64,000 nucleotides of DNA from Treponema sp. Lineage in GTDB: Bacteria; Spirochaetota; Spirochaetia; Treponematales; Treponemataceae. Made by a program: the position numbers and the translations under genes. Location of the stretch: positions 220,039 to 284,038 of the forward strand of contig JAGAZB010000009.1 in the NCBI GenBank assembly GCA_017940255.1, in the 5' to 3' direction. Under the pieces are notes generated by a model. That model saw only the letters and a program-made list of their open reading frames with translations, was not told where the DNA came from and searched no databases. Shown one piece after another: positions 10,074-18,821 of this stretch. Each line of letters opens with the position of its first letter. Position 1 is the first letter of the stretch.

Positions 10074-11450
10074 TTAATCTGAAGTATAGCTTTCACCGTA
10101 TACTGCAAGCATCATAGCTTCTATCATTGTTGGAAAATACCATGTATTTTCGTTTCTATTATAATAGCCATGACATTCACCGCTGGAAATATTTCCGCCA
10201 TTTGCAACTGTTACCATATTATCCCAGAGAACTACAGGAATATAGGCTTCTAAAGCCTTTGTAAAATAGTAAGTAGCCCATGCAACTCTATCAGAAAGGT
10301 TGTTTTTATCAGAAGCGCTTGCTTCTCCCATGACAACTCCGATTCCATTGTCGGTGTAGTTTGTTTTCAGATATGAAAAGATTGAATCCAGAGAGGTTTT
10401 GTCGGCAGAATCGAATGTTGTGTCTGTCGTATCACTCATTGCAAATGCATATGGAGAATATGCATGAGCCGAAAGAATGAGTTTGTCTGTTGCTGTGTCG
10501 GTTGGCATTGTATAAAGTGCAAGCATTGAATTGTCAGAACCACTCGCAGCATAACCTGGAACCATAAGATATCTGTCTTCATTTCCAGAAACAGCACGGA
10601 TTGCATCTATAGCAACCTTTTCGTATGCAGTGATAACTTCAAATACAGCCGAATTATTTGTCCACCATTCGTTACCTGTCCATTCTCCTCCAATATCTCG
10701 AGGTTCATTAAGAACTTCAAAAACAAGGCGATTATCGTAGCTTGCAAAGGTTGTAGCAATCTGTGTCCAGATTTTTTCTATATATGATTTAGATTTTGTC
10801 TGAATTGTTGAATTATCAGTGAGTGCAAATCCGTAATAGTCTGTCATTTTAGAGATAGCCATGTTGTCATGATGAATATTAATGATTACACACATATTCT
10901 GATTGTAGGCATAATCAACAACTTCTTTTACGCGAGCCATCCATGAAGAATCAATTGTGTAGTTTGAGGTATCTGTGATATGGTTGTGCCAGCTTACAGG
11001 AATACGAATTGTTTTGAATCCTGCATTTTTAATTGCTGTTATCATAGCTTTTGTAGTTTTGGGCATTCCCCAGTTTGTTTCTGTGTTATTTCCTGCATTG
11101 TTTGTCCAATGGAAAGTACCGTTATCATCTGTGTAATCAGTTGTGGCATCTAGTGTGTTTCCTAGATTCCAACCAATGGCCATGTTTTGAGCCATTGCTA
11201 CAGATGTGGAACCAATTTCAAAGTCTCCAACTTGTGCTTTTGGAACGTTAGTGTCGTTATTTTCCTCTTCCTCGTTCTGTTCCTCTTCTTCATCATTTTC
11301 TGTAGTTTCTTTTTGTGTTCCACTTGTCTTTTCTGTGTTTGTGCCATTTGAAGTGTCTGATGAAGTGTCATTTGAAGAATGCTTGCATCCGGTAGAAAAA
11401 AGTAATCCTACAGTAAGGATTAATCCAAGTACTAATTTGAGTTTTTTCAT
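10074..11450 (-). CDS. Secreted GH5 endoglucanase lipoprotein
   Basis: Retaining glycoside hydrolase of family 5, probably an endo-beta-1,4-glucanase displayed on the cell envelope. The start is ATG 11450 after AAGGAG; a longer in-frame extension is unsupported. A signal peptide ends in the lipobox FSTGC with lipid-anchored Cys22, followed by about 55 residues of Ser/Thr/Glu-rich linker. The catalytic barrel shows GWNLGNTLDA, INIHHD, the acid/base Glu249 in VLNEP and the nucleophile Glu376 in VMGEAS, typical of the GH5_4-like cellulase group. Length is 458 residues with no carbohydrate-binding module. Mannanase or xyloglucanase activity cannot be excluded. Confidence 0.92.
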   Translation of the reverse strand: MKKLKLVLGLILTVGLLFSTGCKHSSNDTSSDTSNGTNTEKTSGTQKETTENDEEEEQNEEEENNDTNVPKAQVGDFEIGSTSVAMAQNMAIGWNLGNTLDATTDYTDDNGTFHWTNNAGNNTETNWGMPKTTKAMITAIKNAGFKTIRIPVSWHNHITDTSNYTIDSSWMARVKEVVDYAYNQNMCVIINIHHDNMAISKMTDYYGFALTDNSTIQTKSKSYIEKIWTQIATTFASYDNRLVFEVLNEPRDIGGEWTGNEWWTNNSAVFEVITAYEKVAIDAIRAVSGNEDRYLMVPGYAASGSDNSMLALYTMPTDTATDKLILSAHAYSPYAFAMSDTTDTTFDSADKTSLDSIFSYLKTNYTDNGIGVVMGEASASDKNNLSDRVAWATYYFTKALEAYIPVVLWDNMVTVANGGNISSGECHGYYNRNENTWYFPTMIEAMMLAVYGESYTSD

Positions 11451-11461
11451 AAAGAACTCCT

Positions 11462-11493
11462 TGTGTAAGGCCTCCCTGTGCATTGTGGCGGCC
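11462..11493. repeat. GTGTAAGGCC...GGCGGCC element at the GH5 ribosome site
   Basis: A stretch starting TGTGTAAGGCC and ending GGCGGCC abuts the minus-strand ribosome site of the GH5 gene. It is a diverged relative of the two elements at 20889-20998, one of which also abuts a ribosome site. The stem is imperfect here. Confidence 0.45.
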
Positions 11494-11551
11494 TGCGTTT
11501 AGTTTTCTCCGTCCAAAATAAATCTTATAATGACTTTACTCTGTTTGCAAC

Positions 11552-11580
11552 TTGAGAAAATATACTTTTCATATTATATT
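11552..11580 (+). promoter_or_regulatory. Promoter of the 11591 gene
   Basis: TTGAGA (11552-11557), 17 nt, TATATT (11575-11580): each box has one deviation from consensus. The start codon is only 11 nt after the -10 box, so the transcript would have a leader of about 3-4 nt and no Shine-Dalgarno. Confidence 0.65.
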
Positions 11581-11590
11581 TTTAGTAATT

Positions 11591-13165
11591 ATGAAAGCTC
11601 GAACAATTCCCCTTTTATTTCTATTTGTCATTTTAATTTTGGGAGCTGCCTTTTTTTTATCACAAAAGTTGATCGGCGGAAATTCCGAAAGACAGTTTAC
11701 ACGAGCAAAAATTGTATCTCCAAAAACAGCATCTTCTGAATCAGATGAAAGTGAACACGTTTCTTCGGGAATAGAAGCAGAAAAATACGAAACTTTTGTT
11801 CCTCTTCTTTCTGGTGAAACTCTGCTCAGTACCCTTACAATTGATATAAATAACGATGGTTATGATGATGAAGTTATTGTCATCAGACGAGCAGATGCTC
11901 AGACAATTTTTATTGTTCCGGCAGTTTTAAATCCTGATACTGGAAATTATACCCGTTTGGAACTGATTTCTACTCCTTTTACCCGAATGCGTACCTTTTC
12001 TTATACAGGAATGGATGTTACAGGTGAACACAAAAACGCTTTGATTTATCAGGGTGTTGATAATGATGGAAACTATGTGATGGAAATCCTGCATTGTGTT
12101 TCGGAAGGTGGAAGTCATAAAATGGTTTCTATCGGAAAATTTTCTTGTGACGGAACTGTATTTATTCAGCAGGTGGAACGTTCTGAATCTTATGAGCTTT
12201 CCCTTTCTAAAGGAGAAAGTTTTTCTGTCTGGGTGTATAAATCAGACAGGGCAGAAGGTGATACGGAAACTTCGGCAGCCGCATTGAATCAGATTCAGCA
12301 GGAATATAGATGGAATCCAAGTTTGCAGCATTATACACTTGCCCAGGAAATTAAGGTTACTGCCGGCCGTCTTGCTGCCAAGGAACTTTCCCGCATCCAG
12401 GACGGCACCGTAGAAACCTTCGGCGCTTTTTTGAGCGGCCTCTGGTATAAAACTTCAAATACAGACGGAAATATCCGTTATCTTTTCTTTGATTACGACA
12501 ACAACGAAATTATTCAGCTGGTTTCTGATGTACAGGAAGTTTATGAATGGGAAGACAGTAAACTTCGTCATAATGGTATTTACCTTACTGCGGTAAATGC
12601 AGATATCATGAGTCTTACCCGTCGTTTTGATATTTCGCTTGTTAATATTGATGAAATAAAAGTGTCTTTGCGTGATTCGGTAAACCTGCTGATTAAAGAA
12701 AATACCATGTGGGATGGCGAATATAAAAAGATGAGTTTGCAGAGCACTTTTGACAGCGGCACAAAAGATTTGATGCTGGAACGTTATGCAAAACAGCTTC
12801 TGGAACCGGCCGGCTGGACTTCATCAGATTCTTCTGTTTCTTTTAATTTTGAAGGAAGGCGCTATTCTTTTGTTTCTGCAGATTTCCAGGATTACGGAGT
12901 GTATTCTCTTCAGAAAATCGGCGAAAGTTATGTAATTCAGTTCTGTCCTGATTCTGAAACTTCTAAGTTGAATGAATATTATGAGCTTTTCTTTGGCACA
13001 AAAATTGTAACGGAAACTGTTCGCGGGCGAACTGTAGAAAAATCTGTTACTGATTACAATGTGATTATGTTTACGCCTGTTGTAATCACTCCAACTGAAT
13101 GTTTTTCAACAGAAGGCAAGTCTTATACAATGTCAGTTAAAGTTTTAGGTAATGACATATTATAG
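11591..13165 (+). CDS. Membrane-anchored protein with calcium-loop-like motif, function unknown
   Basis: A 524-residue protein. I chose ATG 11591 because it begins the hydrophobic anchor (TIPLLFLFVILILGAAFFL) and sits 11 nt after a good -10 box; an upstream TTG at 11552 is inside the -35 element. After an acidic/Ser linker comes DINNDGYDDE, an EF-hand/FG-GAP-like Asp-rich loop (about residues 83-92), then a beta-rich body without recognisable catalytic motifs. The general layout recalls treponemal proteins annotated as pallilysin-related adhesins, but I cannot confirm this and see no HExxH. It directly precedes the alaS promoter. Extracytoplasmic location is likely; the role is unknown. Confidence 0.75.
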   Translation: MKARTIPLLFLFVILILGAAFFLSQKLIGGNSERQFTRAKIVSPKTASSESDESEHVSSGIEAEKYETFVPLLSGETLLSTLTIDINNDGYDDEVIVIRRADAQTIFIVPAVLNPDTGNYTRLELISTPFTRMRTFSYTGMDVTGEHKNALIYQGVDNDGNYVMEILHCVSEGGSHKMVSIGKFSCDGTVFIQQVERSESYELSLSKGESFSVWVYKSDRAEGDTETSAAALNQIQQEYRWNPSLQHYTLAQEIKVTAGRLAAKELSRIQDGTVETFGAFLSGLWYKTSNTDGNIRYLFFDYDNNEIIQLVSDVQEVYEWEDSKLRHNGIYLTAVNADIMSLTRRFDISLVNIDEIKVSLRDSVNLLIKENTMWDGEYKKMSLQSTFDSGTKDLMLERYAKQLLEPAGWTSSDSSVSFNFEGRRYSFVSADFQDYGVYSLQKIGESYVIQFCPDSETSKLNEYYELFFGTKIVTETVRGRTVEKSVTDYNVIMFTPVVITPTECFSTEGKSYTMSVKVLGNDIL

Positions 13166-13180
13166 AAAAAATGCTATAAT
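13152..13180 (+). promoter_or_regulatory. alaS promoter, probably giving a leaderless mRNA
   Basis: ATGACA (13152-13157), 17 nt, TATAAT (13175-13180), with the -10 preceded by TGC (extended -10). The alaS ATG is at 13189, 8 nt after the -10 box, where transcription should begin. There is no Shine-Dalgarno. The promoter overlaps the end of the preceding gene. Confidence 0.75.
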
Positions 13181-13188
13181 ATTTCGCT

Positions 13189-15018
13189 ATGAACGCTAAC
13201 GAACTTCGCTCAAAATATATTGAGTTCTTTAAAAGTAAAAATCATGTTGAAATTTCATGACAGTCTTTAATTCCTGAAAATGACCCTTCTGTTTTGTTTA
13301 CAATGGCGGGTATGCACCCACTCGTTCCTTATTTGCTTGGTGAAAAACACCCTGCCGGAACCCGTCTTACTGACTATCAGAAATGTATTCGTACTGGTGA
13401 TATTGAAGAAGTTGGTGACCCATCACATCTTACTTGTTTTGAAATGCTGGGTAACTGGTCACTTGGCGATTACTTCAAAAAAGAATCTATTGCATTTTCT
13501 TATGAATTTTTAACAAGTCCAAAATGGCTTGCATTGGATCCTAAAAAGATTTCTGTAACTGTTTTTGCAGGTGATGAAAACGCTCCTCGCGATGAAGAAG
13601 CTGCAGGCTATTGGAAAGAAAACGGCATGCCAGAAGATAAAATTGCTTACCTTCCTGCAAGCGATAACTGGTGGGCAGCTGGTCCAACTGGTCCTTGTGG
13701 TCCTGATACAGAAATTTTCTACTGGGTTGGCGAAGGCTTGCCACCTGTAGGTTCAAACAAGGGTACAGACAGCGCAAACTGGATGGAAATCTGGAACAAC
13801 GTATTCATGCAGTACAACCGCGTAGATGAAAAGACTCTTCTTCCTCTTGAAAAGAAGAATGTAGATACTGGTATGGGGCTTGAACGCACAAACTGTATCC
13901 TTCAGGGAAAAACATCAGTTTACCTTACAGAAGTTTTCCAGCCAATCATTAAGACAATTGAAAATCTTTCTGGATATAAATATGGCACAGAAGAAGAAAA
14001 GGATAAGTCAGTTCGTATTATTGCTGATCACACACGTTCTTCTGTATTCATTCTTGGAGACCAGAGAGGTGTTACTCCAGACCGCGTTGGTGCTGGTTAC
14101 GTTCTCCGCCGCCTTATTCGCCGTGCAGTTCGTCACGGAATGAAGCTGGGAATCGAAAAGGATTTCATGGCAGAAGTTGCTGCTACTGTAATTGAAAACT
14201 TCAAAAACGCTTATCCTGAATTGGAACAGAACCGCGAAAAGGTTTACAAAGAGCTTACAGCAGAAGAAGCAAAGTTCCGCCAGACTCTCAAGAAGGGTGA
14301 AGCAGAATTCCAGAAGCTTCTTCCAAATCTTATGAAGAATCCTAAAAAGATTATCAGCGGTAAAGTTGCTTACAATCTTTATGAAACATACGGCTATCCT
14401 CTTGAACTTACTCAGGAACTTGGAGCAGAAAACGGCTTTACAGTAGACGTTGAAGGCTTTAAGGAAGCTGAACGCAAACATCAGGAAGCTTCAAAAACTC
14501 TTGATGCAGGTTCAGCAAAGGGTGGTCTTGCAGAACAGTCTGAAATCACCACAAAATACCATACTGCAACACATCTTTTGCAGCAGGCTCTGGTAAACGT
14601 TCTTGGTGACCAGGTTGCTCAGAAAGGTTCAAACATCAACAATGAACGTATGCGTTTTGACTTCACTTTTGAACGCCCTATGACTAAAGAAGAAATTCAG
14701 AAGGTTGAAGACATTGTAAACGAAAAAATTAAGGAAGATTTGCCTGTTACAATGGAAGTTATGCCTCTTGAACAGGCTAAAGCGTCTGGTGCCCGCGCCC
14801 TCTTTACTAATAAATATGGTGAAGATGTAAAGGTTTATACAATCGGCCGTGATACTAAATCAGACTGGTTCAGTAAGGAAGTTTGTGGTGGACCTCATGT
14901 TCAGCACACTGCTCAGATTGGTGAATTCAAGATTCAGAAGGAACAGTCTTCTTCTGCAGGTGTTCGCCGTATCCGCGCTGTAATTACTCCTGGTACAGGT
15001 CTCCCTTTGGATAAATAA
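13189..15018 (+). CDS. alaS: Alanyl-tRNA synthetase with in-frame UGA at codon 24
   Basis: Class II synthetase charging tRNA-Ala. The homologous frame starts at ATG 13189 (MNANELRSKYIEFFKSKNHV), meets TGA at 13258-13260, and continues in the same frame (QSLIPENDPSVLFTMAGMHP) to TAA at 15018 with no other lesion. From memory of treponemal AlaRS the position is Gly, so GGA-to-TGA is one substitution. The rest is intact: the class II core, editing-site H458xxxH462 and C566GGPH570. The total of 609 codons fits the short spirochaete AlaRS lacking the C-Ala domain. Internal starts (TTG 13294, ATG 13306 or 13312) would delete the first catalytic helix and part of motif 1. Options are readthrough (context UGA-C), a recent mutation or an assembly error. 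Downstream are a parvulin gene and nusB. Confidence 0.93.
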
Positions 15019-15094
15019 ATTGTAACCTTGGGCTATGTCCATTGTTATAGAAATAGGGAACAAAAAAACAGATATTAAATTAAAGGATTTATAA

Positions 15095-16180
15095 ATGAAA
15101 AAAATAGCACTTTCTTTAGCAGTTTTATTTCTTGCAGCCGCTTCAGTTTTTGCGCAGGCAGATTTGCAGGTACTTGCTATCGTTAAATTAAACAAAAACG
15201 AGTCAATTACTGTAAAGCAGTTAAAAAGCAGAGTGAATATTTATCAGAAGCAGACAAAAACTCCACTTACACTGGAACAGAAGCACATGGTATTAGACAA
15301 TCTGATTGAAGAACGTCTTATGTACCAGGCTGCCCAGAAAGCTGGTATTTCTATTCCAGACAGCTATGTTGATCAGTACTTTGCACAGGCAATGAGTCAG
15401 TCTGTTGGAATGAATGTTACAGAAAAGCAGCTTGCAGAAATTGTTCAGAAAACTCAGGGAATTACTCTGGATGAACTTTTGGTTCGTGATGTTGGAATGA
15501 ATGCTGTTGATTACAAGGCTTACCTTAAAACTCAGCTTATGATTCAGCAGTATGTTGTTCAGCAGAATCAGGCTGCGCTCCAGAAAGTTGCTGCTACAGA
15601 TGAAGAAATCCGTTCTGCATACCAGAGTCAGAAGAGTCAGTTTGTATGGAATGATATGATGAAGGTTCTTCTTGTTGTTGTTCCAAAGGGAAACGATGCA
15701 GATTACGCAAAGCTTAAGCTTAATGATTATTTGAATAAATATAAAGAAAAGAAGATTACTTCTGAACAGCTTGCATTGCAGTCTGAAGCAGAAGGTTCCG
15801 GATACCAGGCTGGCGAAATCATTGTTCCAATGAATGAACCATCTGCAAATGGTATTGGAATGACATTTGCAAATCTTCAGGTACTTTTCACTCAGAATGA
15901 AGGATTTGTTTCTGACATCAACGAAACAGAAAAAGATTACCGTTTTATTGCAATTCTTAAAAAATACAATGCTAAGTTACTTGAATTGTTTGATCCATGT
16001 CAGCCGGATTCTACAATAACAGTTTACGAATACATTCGTACACTGCTCACTCAGCAGAAACAGTCACAGTTTGTTCAGAAAGCTGCCCAGGATCTTTCAA
16101 AATCTTATAATACTGCAGAAAATGTAGAGATGAAGAAAACTGGTGCCGCATTGGATAAGCTCCTGGAATGGGGGGAATAA
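15095..16180 (+). CDS. Periplasmic SurA/PpiC-like peptidyl-prolyl isomerase, Tpn39b-like
   Basis: Predicted outer-membrane-protein chaperone and prolyl isomerase. A cleavable signal peptide (ALSLAVLFLAAASVFA) is followed by a SurA-type N-terminal helical domain: KLNKNESITVKQL, then LDNLIEERLMYQAA and repeated amphipathic helices to about residue 170. A parvulin-like segment covers about 185-290 (MKVLLVVVPKG to RFIAILKK). AAAGGA precedes the ATG. It follows alaS by 76 bp and precedes nusB by 3 bp, the order I recall for TP1017-TP1016-TP1015 in T. pallidum, where this position is the basic membrane protein Tpn39b. Isomerase activity is uncertain because the parvulin domain is divergent. Confidence 0.82.
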   Translation: MKKIALSLAVLFLAAASVFAQADLQVLAIVKLNKNESITVKQLKSRVNIYQKQTKTPLTLEQKHMVLDNLIEERLMYQAAQKAGISIPDSYVDQYFAQAMSQSVGMNVTEKQLAEIVQKTQGITLDELLVRDVGMNAVDYKAYLKTQLMIQQYVVQQNQAALQKVAATDEEIRSAYQSQKSQFVWNDMMKVLLVVVPKGNDADYAKLKLNDYLNKYKEKKITSEQLALQSEAEGSGYQAGEIIVPMNEPSANGIGMTFANLQVLFTQNEGFVSDINETEKDYRFIAILKKYNAKLLELFDPCQPDSTITVYEYIRTLLTQQKQSQFVQKAAQDLSKSYNTAENVEMKKTGAALDKLLEWGE

Positions 16181-16183
16181 TCA

Positions 16184-16627
16184 GTGTCTAGAAGAAAAGG
16201 AAGAATACTGGCATTTCAGGCTTTGTACTCTTGGGATGTAAGCAAGTCATCATTAGATGATCTTCTTACATTCACTTGGTTGCAAAAAGATTCAGAAATT
16301 GAAGCAGGTGTAGAAGCTGCTGAACCAGATGAAAATGCCAAAGATGAACGCACATTCGCAAGTTTTATTATTTCTGGAACAATTTCTCATATTGATGAAA
16401 TTGACAAAGTGATTACAGAACATCTTTCTGCAAACTGGAGTTTTGACAGAATTAATAAAGTTGCCCTGGCAATCTTGCGTACAAGCACTTATGAAATTAT
16501 GTACCAGAAAGATATTAGTCCAAAAATTGTAATTGACGAAGCGGTAAATATCGCTAAAAATTATGGTACGGACGATTCTTACAAGTTTATAAATGCTATT
16601 CTTGATAAAATAGGAAAAAATGAATAG
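16184..16627 (+). CDS. nusB: Transcription antitermination factor NusB
   Basis: RNA-binding subunit of the boxA antitermination complex for rRNA operons. A 147-residue all-helical protein beginning SRRKGRILAFQALYSWD and ending with the conserved ISPKIVIDEAVNIAKNYG and FINAILDKI helices. The start codon is GTG at 16184, 9 nt after GGGGG, 3 bp from the preceding stop. An acidic insert (about residues 45-62) is longer than in most NusB. Its stop overlaps the start of the next gene by 8 bp, indicating translational coupling. Confidence 0.95.
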   Translation: MSRRKGRILAFQALYSWDVSKSSLDDLLTFTWLQKDSEIEAGVEAAEPDENAKDERTFASFIISGTISHIDEIDKVITEHLSANWSFDRINKVALAILRTSTYEIMYQKDISPKIVIDEAVNIAKNYGTDDSYKFINAILDKIGKNE

Positions 16628-18473
16628 GAAATTTTCTGTTCGATTTTTATTTTCTTTATCACTTCTTTTTTTGCTCTGCCTTAGTTCTTGCAGCTTGAAG
16701 GCAGAGCAAAAGTCTTTAACAAGCCAGTTTGAAGTAGTTGATGCTTTAATTTCACAAAATCAGTTACCTTCAGCATTAAAAGAACTTAAAAAAATAGAAA
16801 AGAACGCTTTTGATTCCTGGTCTTATATTGGAATTTATAAGCGTTATGCTCGCTTGGGGCAGACAAATTCAGCTGAAAAAATACTCAAAAAGGCACTGAA
16901 GAAAAATTCAGATAACGAAGAACTTTTGGCTGTTTATTCTAATTTCTTATTAAGACATAATCGTTTAGAAGATGCTTCAAAATATACAGAAAAACTGCGT
17001 GGAACAAAATATGCTTCTCTCAATTCAGAAGTTTTTTTAAGAAATGCGCTTGCCTCAAATCTTGCTTCCGGTACTTCTTTTTATAACGATGAAAACTTTT
17101 ATCAGATTTATCTGGATGCATATAAAGGTTCCCGCAATCCTGTCTGGCTCAGGAACTGTGCTGTCTGCAATCTGGTACGGGGTTTTTATGATGCCGCAGT
17201 TTCCATTGTTCCGGAAGCCTACGCAGATGTAGACGATGCCTTTTTCTGGGCTCTTGTTCAGTATGACAGCGGCCGTTTTTATGAATGTCTGGATTCTGCC
17301 GAAAAAGCAAAAAGTCTCTTAAAAAATTATTCTGATAAATCTCGTTTTAAGACAAGCGATATTCAGCTTGCAGCCCTTGAGTCTGATTCTTATATGGCAG
17401 TTTCCGATATAGAAAAGTCTGAATTATCACGCCGCGACATTGTAATGAATCTTGATTCGCTTACGGTTAGAAAGGATGATGAAGACACTCTGCCGGTTCT
17501 TGTATTAAACAGTGCAATCTGGGCTCGCAATCAGGGGCTTGATGAACGCTGTGCAGATCTTTTATTTTACATGGTAAACCGCTGGGAAAATTATACTCCT
17601 TCTATTATCTTATATTCCGATTTTGCTTATACCTCTAATCTTCAGAGAAAAGAAGATGACGAAATTCTTGCTTTAAGACGGGCTGGTATTTCTTCTCTGG
17701 AAATGACTGAGTACGATAACCGAAGAAAAATTCCTTTAAGTGATGCAGTTTATCGTATTGAAAAGGCTTATGCCGTAACAAAAGATCCTTATTTGAGTAT
17801 TGCCAAACTGGATTTACATTACAAAATGAATCCTGAAATTGCTTCCAGCGAAAAAACTCGTGATTTGTGGGTAATTTTGGAAGACAGTTATGATGAAAAT
17901 GAAAAGTTTAAAACTCTCCTTGTTCAGTATGGCTTAAATTTCCTTTTGAGAACTAAACAGTATGAAGATGCATATCATCTTTTTACAAGATATATAGAAG
18001 ACGTAAACGTTGTACTTTTAGGAACTAATGAGCAGGACCTTTTTTCATGGGATTCTTTTGTAGAAAATCTGCGTTTGTATGATATTTCAATAGTAGAATT
18101 TGCTGCCTGGTTTGCCGCCTATTATCACATGCGCGATGAGGCAATAAGACTTTTCGAATACTGTGTTTATGAAAGCGGCGGTATTTTGGAAGAAGGTTTT
18201 ATTTCTCCAAATGTATCTATTGCTTCATGTATGAATCTGGCTGAAATTTATGTTTCTGAGCATCAGAAAGATAAAGCACTGGATTTGTATGGAAGAGCAG
18301 CTGGTCGGGAGGCCAGAAATTCTGTACGTTCAGAGATTTTTTACAGAATTGCAAGAATTTATGCATCACAGGGGGATAATAAAAATGCCCTCCGTTCTGC
18401 AGAATACGCTTCAAATCTGTATCCCGAAAACGCAAGGGCATCTTTATTAAAAGATAAACTTAGCAGTCATTAG
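16620..18473 (+). CDS. TPR-repeat lipoprotein, function unknown
   Basis: A 617-residue envelope lipoprotein. A signal peptide ends in LSSC with Cys24 as the lipid-modified residue; the body is alpha-helical with tetratricopeptide-like pairs (SYIGIYKRYARLGQTNSAEKIL near 60-80, ALDLYGRAAGREARN and IARIYASQGDNKNALRSAEYA near the C-terminus). ATG overlaps the nusB end (16620-16627). The 3' end overlaps groES convergently by 4 bp. It is the last gene of the alaS cluster. A scaffold or envelope-assembly role is plausible from TPRs, but nothing specific can be said. Confidence 0.85.
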   Translation: MNRKFSVRFLFSLSLLFLLCLSSCSLKAEQKSLTSQFEVVDALISQNQLPSALKELKKIEKNAFDSWSYIGIYKRYARLGQTNSAEKILKKALKKNSDNEELLAVYSNFLLRHNRLEDASKYTEKLRGTKYASLNSEVFLRNALASNLASGTSFYNDENFYQIYLDAYKGSRNPVWLRNCAVCNLVRGFYDAAVSIVPEAYADVDDAFFWALVQYDSGRFYECLDSAEKAKSLLKNYSDKSRFKTSDIQLAALESDSYMAVSDIEKSELSRRDIVMNLDSLTVRKDDEDTLPVLVLNSAIWARNQGLDERCADLLFYMVNRWENYTPSIILYSDFAYTSNLQRKEDDEILALRRAGISSLEMTEYDNRRKIPLSDAVYRIEKAYAVTKDPYLSIAKLDLHYKMNPEIASSEKTRDLWVILEDSYDENEKFKTLLVQYGLNFLLRTKQYEDAYHLFTRYIEDVNVVLLGTNEQDLFSWDSFVENLRLYDISIVEFAAWFAAYYHMRDEAIRLFEYCVYESGGILEEGFISPNVSIASCMNLAEIYVSEHQKDKALDLYGRAAGREARNSVRSEIFYRIARIYASQGDNKNALRSAEYASNLYPENARASLLKDKLSSH

Positions 18474-18745
18474 TCTGTAATTACTGCAATAATGTCATTC
18501 ATCTTAAGAATAAGGTGGTCTTCACCATCAATCTTAATAGGTGTTCCTGAATACTTATCGTACATAATTCTATCACCCTTTTTAATAGTGATTTTTACAT
18601 CGTCTGTACCAGGTCCTACTTCAACAACTGTTGCAGTCTGAGTTTTTTCCTGAGCTGCTTCTGGAATAATAATTCCGCTTGTTGTTTTTGTTTCAGCCTT
18701 GTCATTCTTAACAAGTACACGGTCAGCTAATGGTTTAATTTTCAT
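18470..18745 (-). CDS. groES: Co-chaperonin GroES
   Basis: The heptameric 10-kDa lid of the GroEL folding chamber. It has 91 residues: KIKPLADRVLVKNDKAE at the N-terminus, the mobile-loop segment TKTTSGIIIPEAAQEK at about 19-34, and the conserved VGPG and KKGDRIMYDKYSG. GAGG lies about 10 nt upstream of ATG 18745. It is separated from groEL by 27 kb, unlike the groESL operon of most bacteria. Its promoter carries a CTTGACGAT element also found before groEL and grpE. Confidence 0.97.
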   Translation of the reverse strand: MKIKPLADRVLVKNDKAETKTTSGIIIPEAAQEKTQTATVVEVGPGTDDVKITIKKGDRIMYDKYSGTPIKIDGEDHLILKMNDIIAVITD

Positions 18746-18785
18746 ATTTTATTGCACCTCTATTTAATTTTTAAGTTTATATCTA

Positions 18786-18815
18786 AAATAATAAAATTTA
18801 CCTCTTATCGTCAAG
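18786..18815 (-). promoter_or_regulatory. groES promoter with chaperone-specific -35 element
   Basis: CTTGACGAT on the minus strand (18807-18815) contains TTGACG as -35; 17-18 nt downstream is a weak TTATTT/TATTTT -10. The extended -35 is shared with grpE (CTTGACGAT, 62760) and groEL (CTTGCCGAT, 45720). No CIRCE inverted repeat is present. Confidence 0.6.
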
Positions 18816-18821
18816 CAAAAT

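Noticed and set aside
13258..13260. Genome-wide UGA reassignment to glycine
   Set aside because: TGA ends other genes (for example the lipoprotein ending at 32556), and no other internal TGA was found in clear housekeeping frames.
13258..13360. Selenocysteine insertion at the alaS UGA
   Set aside because: No convincing bSECIS-like hairpin follows the UGA, and AlaRS proteins have Gly or Ser, not Cys, at this position.
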